From: Coriobacteriales bacterium
Lineage (GTDB): Bacteria; Actinomycetota; Coriobacteriia; Coriobacteriales; UBA8131
Length of the DNA stretch: 35,477 nt
NCBI GenBank assembly: GCA_031282405.1
Contig: JAITDU010000034.1
Coordinates: forward strand, 1 to 35,477
Direction: 5' to 3'
Below the pieces are notes generated by a model, which saw nothing but the letters and a program-made list of their open reading frames with translations, made no database searches and was not told the origin of the DNA. A program made the position numbers and the translations under genes. This document shows, piece after piece, positions 33,056 to 35,477 of this stretch. Within the stretch, counting starts at the first letter, position 1. Every line of letters begins with the position of its first letter.

Positions 33056-33502
33056 TTAGCGTAGATCTTTCGGTACTTTTTCGGCATCCAGGATAGTCGT
33101 GCACAGCGGGCAGCGCACCGCAGCCTCGGGTATATCTTCGGCACAGTAGGCGCACTTTTTGGTAGGTTCCCCGGCAGCTGGCTTTTTTCGAGCCAGCTTG
33201 TTTATACCCTTAATCAACAGGAACACCACTATTGCCACGACCAGGAAATTCACGATGGCGGCGATCATGTTGCCATATTTTATGATGGCCGCACCGGAGC
33301 CCTGGCCAATAGTGAGCTGGAAGGATGCAAAGTCAATACCAAAGGTGAGCAGAGAGAGAAGCGGCGTGACCAAATCGCCCACGACCGCATTGATGATAGC
33401 CGTAAAGGCAGCTCCCATGATAACCGCCACTGCCAAATCCATGACGTTGCCGCGGTCTACGAACTCCTTAAATTCCTGGAATAGTTTCTTCATGCTACTC
33501 AT
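33056..33502 (-). CDS. mscL: Large-conductance mechanosensitive channel MscL with C-terminal zinc-ribbon
   Basis: A pentameric inner-membrane channel that opens under osmotic downshock. TM1 region FVDRGNVMDLAVAVIMGAAF, periplasmic loop, and TM2 YGNMIAAIVNFLVVAIVVFL, then the charged helix. The family normally ends in a short helix bundle. Here residues about 116-136 add KKCAYCAEDIPEAAVRCPLC, two CxxC pairs forming a zinc-ribbon. ATG at 33502 and at 33493 are both possible starts with no strong ribosome binding site. The stop is 10 bases before the kinase start, so the channel is probably co-transcribed with the division kinases. Confidence 0.94.
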   Translation of the reverse strand: MSSMKKLFQEFKEFVDRGNVMDLAVAVIMGAAFTAIINAVVGDLVTPLLSLLTFGIDFASFQLTIGQGSGAAIIKYGNMIAAIVNFLVVAIVVFLLIKGINKLARKKPAAGEPTKKCAYCAEDIPEAAVRCPLCTTILDAEKVPKDLR

Positions 33503-33580
33503 TTTAGCAGTTCTACGTTCTTTGCGCCCCCACAGTTTAGTGCCAAGCCTGGCGAGAAAAGCCCGTGAGAAAAGCAGGTA

Positions 33581-33618
33581 AAAAAGCCCGTCATCTCACA
33601 AAAAGCCCGTCGTCTCAC
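33581..33618 (-). repeat. 19-bp tandem duplication between lexA and mscL
   Basis: AAAAAGCCCGTC(A/G)TCTCAC occurs twice head to tail (33581-33599, 33600-33618), with a third related AAAAGCCCGTGAGA at 33557-33570. Read on the minus strand, each ends in a T run. GTGAGA (33594-33599) could also pair with TCTCAC (33565-33570). It may act as a weak terminator after lexA. ACTCCGAGGGTT is also duplicated near 33665-33690. Confidence 0.6.
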
Positions 33619-33689
33619 AATTTGGATGAGCACCAAACTCGCCTCGAAGCCTTCGTTGTATGAACCCTCGGAGTTAACCCTCGGAGTGC

Positions 33690-34448
33690 CTACAACACGC
33701 GAAGCAGAGCGATGACCTTGCCGACGATACGTACATCGCGAGAATAGATAGGCCCCAGGGCCGCGTTCTCCGGCTGTAAACGGATCCGGTCGCTCTCGCG
33801 ATAAAATGTCTTAACGGTAGCCTCCTCACCGAGCATAGCCACGACAATATCGCCGTTGTTTGCCGTGCACTGTTCGCGCACAACTACATAGTCGCCATCG
33901 TTGATGCCGGCCTCTATCATCGAATCGCCATGGATGGTGAGCAGAAAGGAGCCGGTATCGCCCATCAGGTTACGGGGCAGGACAAAGCTGTCCTCGACAT
34001 TCTCTGTTGCCAGGATAGGGCTGCCCGCCGCCACCCGACCTACCAGCGGTAGGACTACGACTTTGCGGGCAATATCGGTGGCGCTAAGGGGATGACGGTC
34101 ATTCTCCCCAGTGCTTCTGGAGTCTATCGCGGCAAGGCCGTTTGTATAAACCCCGTCTGGGCCGTCTACGCTGTCTACACCGCCTGTTCCGCCCGCTCCG
34201 CCTGTTCCGTTTGCGTCTCTTGAGCGATCTAAGACAACTATCGCGCGTGCCGCCGACTCCTCGCGTCGGATGTAGCCCTTCATCTCCAAACTGTTCAGGT
34301 GCGAGTGGACCGTTGAGGAGGACTTGAGACCGACTTCTTTGCCGATCTCGCGCACACTGGGTGGATAACCCATAGCGCGCGAATAATCCTTGATAAAAGT
34401 CAGCACCTGTTGCTGGCGCTCGGTGAGGTTTTGTCCTGTTCTTGTCAT
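33690..34448 (-). CDS. lexA: SOS repressor LexA
   Basis: Represses DNA-damage genes and cuts itself when RecA is active. Winged-helix domain at 1-70 ([42 protein letters not shown]). Cleavage site A141-G142 in GRVAAGSP, catalytic S176 in GDSMIEAGI and K213 in TVKTFYR. At 252 residues it is about 50 longer than usual because of a Gly/Thr/Asp-rich hinge insert at about 78-125. Such an insert sits next to the cleavage region and might affect self-cleavage. Own promoter and operator lie upstream. Confidence 0.97.
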   Translation of the reverse strand: MTRTGQNLTERQQQVLTFIKDYSRAMGYPPSVREIGKEVGLKSSSTVHSHLNSLEMKGYIRREESAARAIVVLDRSRDANGTGGAGGTGGVDSVDGPDGVYTNGLAAIDSRSTGENDRHPLSATDIARKVVVLPLVGRVAAGSPILATENVEDSFVLPRNLMGDTGSFLLTIHGDSMIEAGINDGDYVVVREQCTANNGDIVVAMLGEEATVKTFYRESDRIRLQPENAALGPIYSRDVRIVGKVIALLRVL

Positions 34449-34520
34449 CGCTGCAACTCCTGTTGCTCCTATTCAAACCTGGTCGTTGGCGTGTCGGCGT
34501 TGGTGATGCCGTTAGATAAC

Positions 34521-34549
34521 ACTATAACATGACCCTGAGAAAAAAGCAA
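34521..34549 (-). promoter_or_regulatory. lexA promoter
   Basis: On the minus strand TTGCTT (34549-34544) and TATAGT (34526-34521) are 17 bases apart, 72 bases before the lexA start. The LexA box overlaps the -35. Confidence 0.75.
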
Positions 34550-34560
34550 ACATTTGTTCG
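34547..34560 (-). promoter_or_regulatory. LexA operator (SOS box)
   Basis: CGAACAAATGTTTG on the minus strand matches the Gram-positive/actinobacterial CGAAC-N4-GTTCG pattern with one mismatch. It overlaps the edge of the lexA -35, the classical autoregulation arrangement. Confidence 0.8.
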
Positions 34561-34617
34561 AAATGACGCACAGCAATGACGCACAGAAATAAGGGCACGC
34601 GTTTGCCATGCTAAACG

Positions 34618-34965
34618 TTACATGAAGTAAAAGAAGGAGAAGAACACTAGTGCCGAGAAATAGAGCATGAAAGTCACAACGGCGCTTGCGGCGTACACAA
34701 AAGTGCCCACAATGGTGTTGCGCCAGATAGTGGGTTTGCTAAACCCGCGTTTACGCATTTTTTTGTAGTAACGCCAACTGACATATGAAAGCCAAAGTAA
34801 CGCGAGAACTATTGGCAGTATCAAGCTGGTTCCAACATCGTAAATGCGTATGATTTCATAACTCAGCAAGTTAAAAAGCACGAATGCCGCTATCGTCAGC
34901 ACACCACAGAGCATATTACCCAACATGAGCCAAAGTGTCGGTCGTTTTGAAGGTTGTGAGTCCAT
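34618..34965 (-). CDS. Small membrane protein of unknown function, 115 residues
   Basis: Three hydrophobic segments at about 12-31, 42-62 and 84-114 (LTIAAFVLFNLLSYEI, TSLILPIVLALLWLSYVSW, GTFVYAASAVVTFMLYFSAL). A basic cytoplasmic loop, RYYKKMRKRGFSKP, lies between the last two. No known family recognised. It follows the remnant at 34975-35295 by only 9 bases and probably shares its promoter. Confidence 0.7.
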   Translation of the reverse strand: MDSQPSKRPTLWLMLGNMLCGVLTIAAFVLFNLLSYEIIRIYDVGTSLILPIVLALLWLSYVSWRYYKKMRKRGFSKPTIWRNTIVGTFVYAASAVVTFMLYFSALVFFSFFYFM

Positions 34966-34974
34966 AGTAAGCCT

Positions 34975-35295
34975 TTATCCTTTCTTGGTACTGTGCGAGT
35001 TATCAGCAGCGCTGCGTACTTTGCGTCTGCGATACAAAGGGTAAGCACACATGACCACTCCAAAGGCTATCACACAGGCAAAGGCCACACCAATCACGAC
35101 CGGGTTTAGGGTAGTGGAGGTATCGTCTTGGTTTAAAGGCGAAGCAGACGTAAGAGCACTGTTGGTACCGGTTAGTGGGGATGTGTTGTTAGGCGTATCA
35201 GCACTATCACCACTGTCAGTATCATCAGTGTCATCAGAAGTTTGACGTGAGCCTGTGTCAGTAGTATCTGTGGTTGAGACTCCCTTGTGTGCCGT
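34975..35295 (-). pseudogene. C-terminal remnant of a Thr/Asp-rich surface protein with membrane anchor
   Basis: A frame of 106 codons with no plausible start: an in-frame TGA precedes it and only a late GTG is available. It reads VSTTDTTDTGSRQTSDDTDD, then a Ser/Thr/Asn linker, NPVVIGVAFACVIAFGVVMC (membrane segment) and a basic tail YRRRKVRSAADN. A hydrophobic signal-like stretch (NLLSLAVLLNGTQG) lies just upstream in another frame, meeting this one at a GGGAG near 35280. This suggests a frameshifted short surface protein, signal peptide plus stalk plus anchor. Confidence 0.5.
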
Positions 35296-35378
35296 TCAGT
35301 AATACAGCTAAGGACAGTAAGTTGCTACAGACTTAAACGATGCGTGTTGATTGCCTTACAAGACCTCATATATTTTGA

Positions 35379-35407
35379 ACTCTAGCAGGTTTTACAGGAA
35401 TGTGCAA
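35379..35407 (-). promoter_or_regulatory. Promoter toward the surface-protein remnant
   Basis: Minus strand TTGCAC (35407-35402), 17 bases, TAGAGT (35384-35379). It faces the remnant and the small membrane protein gene. Confidence 0.5.
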
Positions 35408-35445
35408 GATGTGCGGGTGTGGCATGTGCATATGCTTGCAAAACG

Positions 35446-35474
35446 TTGACACTCCAGGTGATACGGAGTAGAGT
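35446..35474 (+). promoter_or_regulatory. Strong promoter pointing out of the window
   Basis: TTGACA (35446-35451), 17 bases, TAGAGT (35469-35474). It shares its -10 with the opposite-facing promoter at 35379-35407. The gene it serves lies beyond the right edge. Confidence 0.55.
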
Positions 35475-35477
35475 TTA

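Noticed and set aside
34985-35245. LPxTG sortase signal in the surface-protein remnant
   Set aside because: The sequence has SPLTGT far from the membrane segment; no LPxTG motif immediately precedes the helix.

Overview
The window looks like part of a chromosome from a Gram-positive, moderately GC-rich actinobacterium, most likely a member of the Coriobacteriia (inference). The main support is the cluster at 22883-33045: FHA protein, FHA protein, PP2C phosphatase, RodA, class B PBP and PASTA kinase in the classic actinobacterial order, but with RodA and PBP fused into one polypeptide. A LexA with a Gram-positive-type operator, many lipoproteins and no outer-membrane genes agree. No rRNA, tRNA, IS transposase or CRISPR array was recognised.

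Layout. 1-580: the broken 3' end of a polymorphic toxin (type 44 domain) and a small membrane ORF without a normal start codon. 756-7554: a phosphate module, pstS-pstC-pstA-pstB then a phoB/phoR-type two-component pair, with 11-bp-spaced direct repeats in front that look like a Pho box. The PstS is circularly permuted and phoU is missing. 7841-12473: a radical SAM enzyme of the biotin-synthase-like group, co-transcribed with a complete NMT1/TauA-type ABC importer, behind a promoter and a structured leader, closed by a terminator. 12630-17121 (minus): a PHP phosphoesterase, an MBOAT O-acyltransferase, an AlgX/AlgJ-like (DHHW) protein and an Ala/Glu-rich lipoprotein, probably a system that O-acetylates an extracytoplasmic polysaccharide. 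17421-22439 (plus): three large pilin-like proteins, two of which join a type IV pilin N-terminus to a glycine-rich adhesin-like domain. 22883-33502 (minus): the cell-wall growth, division and Ser/Thr-phosphorylation cluster, led by mscL. 33690-34448: lexA with its own promoter and SOS box. 34618-35477: a small membrane protein, the decayed end of a surface protein, and two promoters pointing in opposite directions.

Three patterns run through the window. First, the apparent gaps in the kinase/division cluster are exactly filled by small ORFs that overlap both neighbouring genes, so the cluster reads as a nearly unbroken chain of translationally coupled frames. Second, many conserved proteins carry low-complexity or tandem-repeat insertions at domain borders (PstC, PhoB, PhoR, the ABC permease, MBOAT, LexA, FhaA, the membrane kinase). 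Third, large palindromic repeats lie between genes. Their arms differ in sequence from copy to copy, yet remain complementary.
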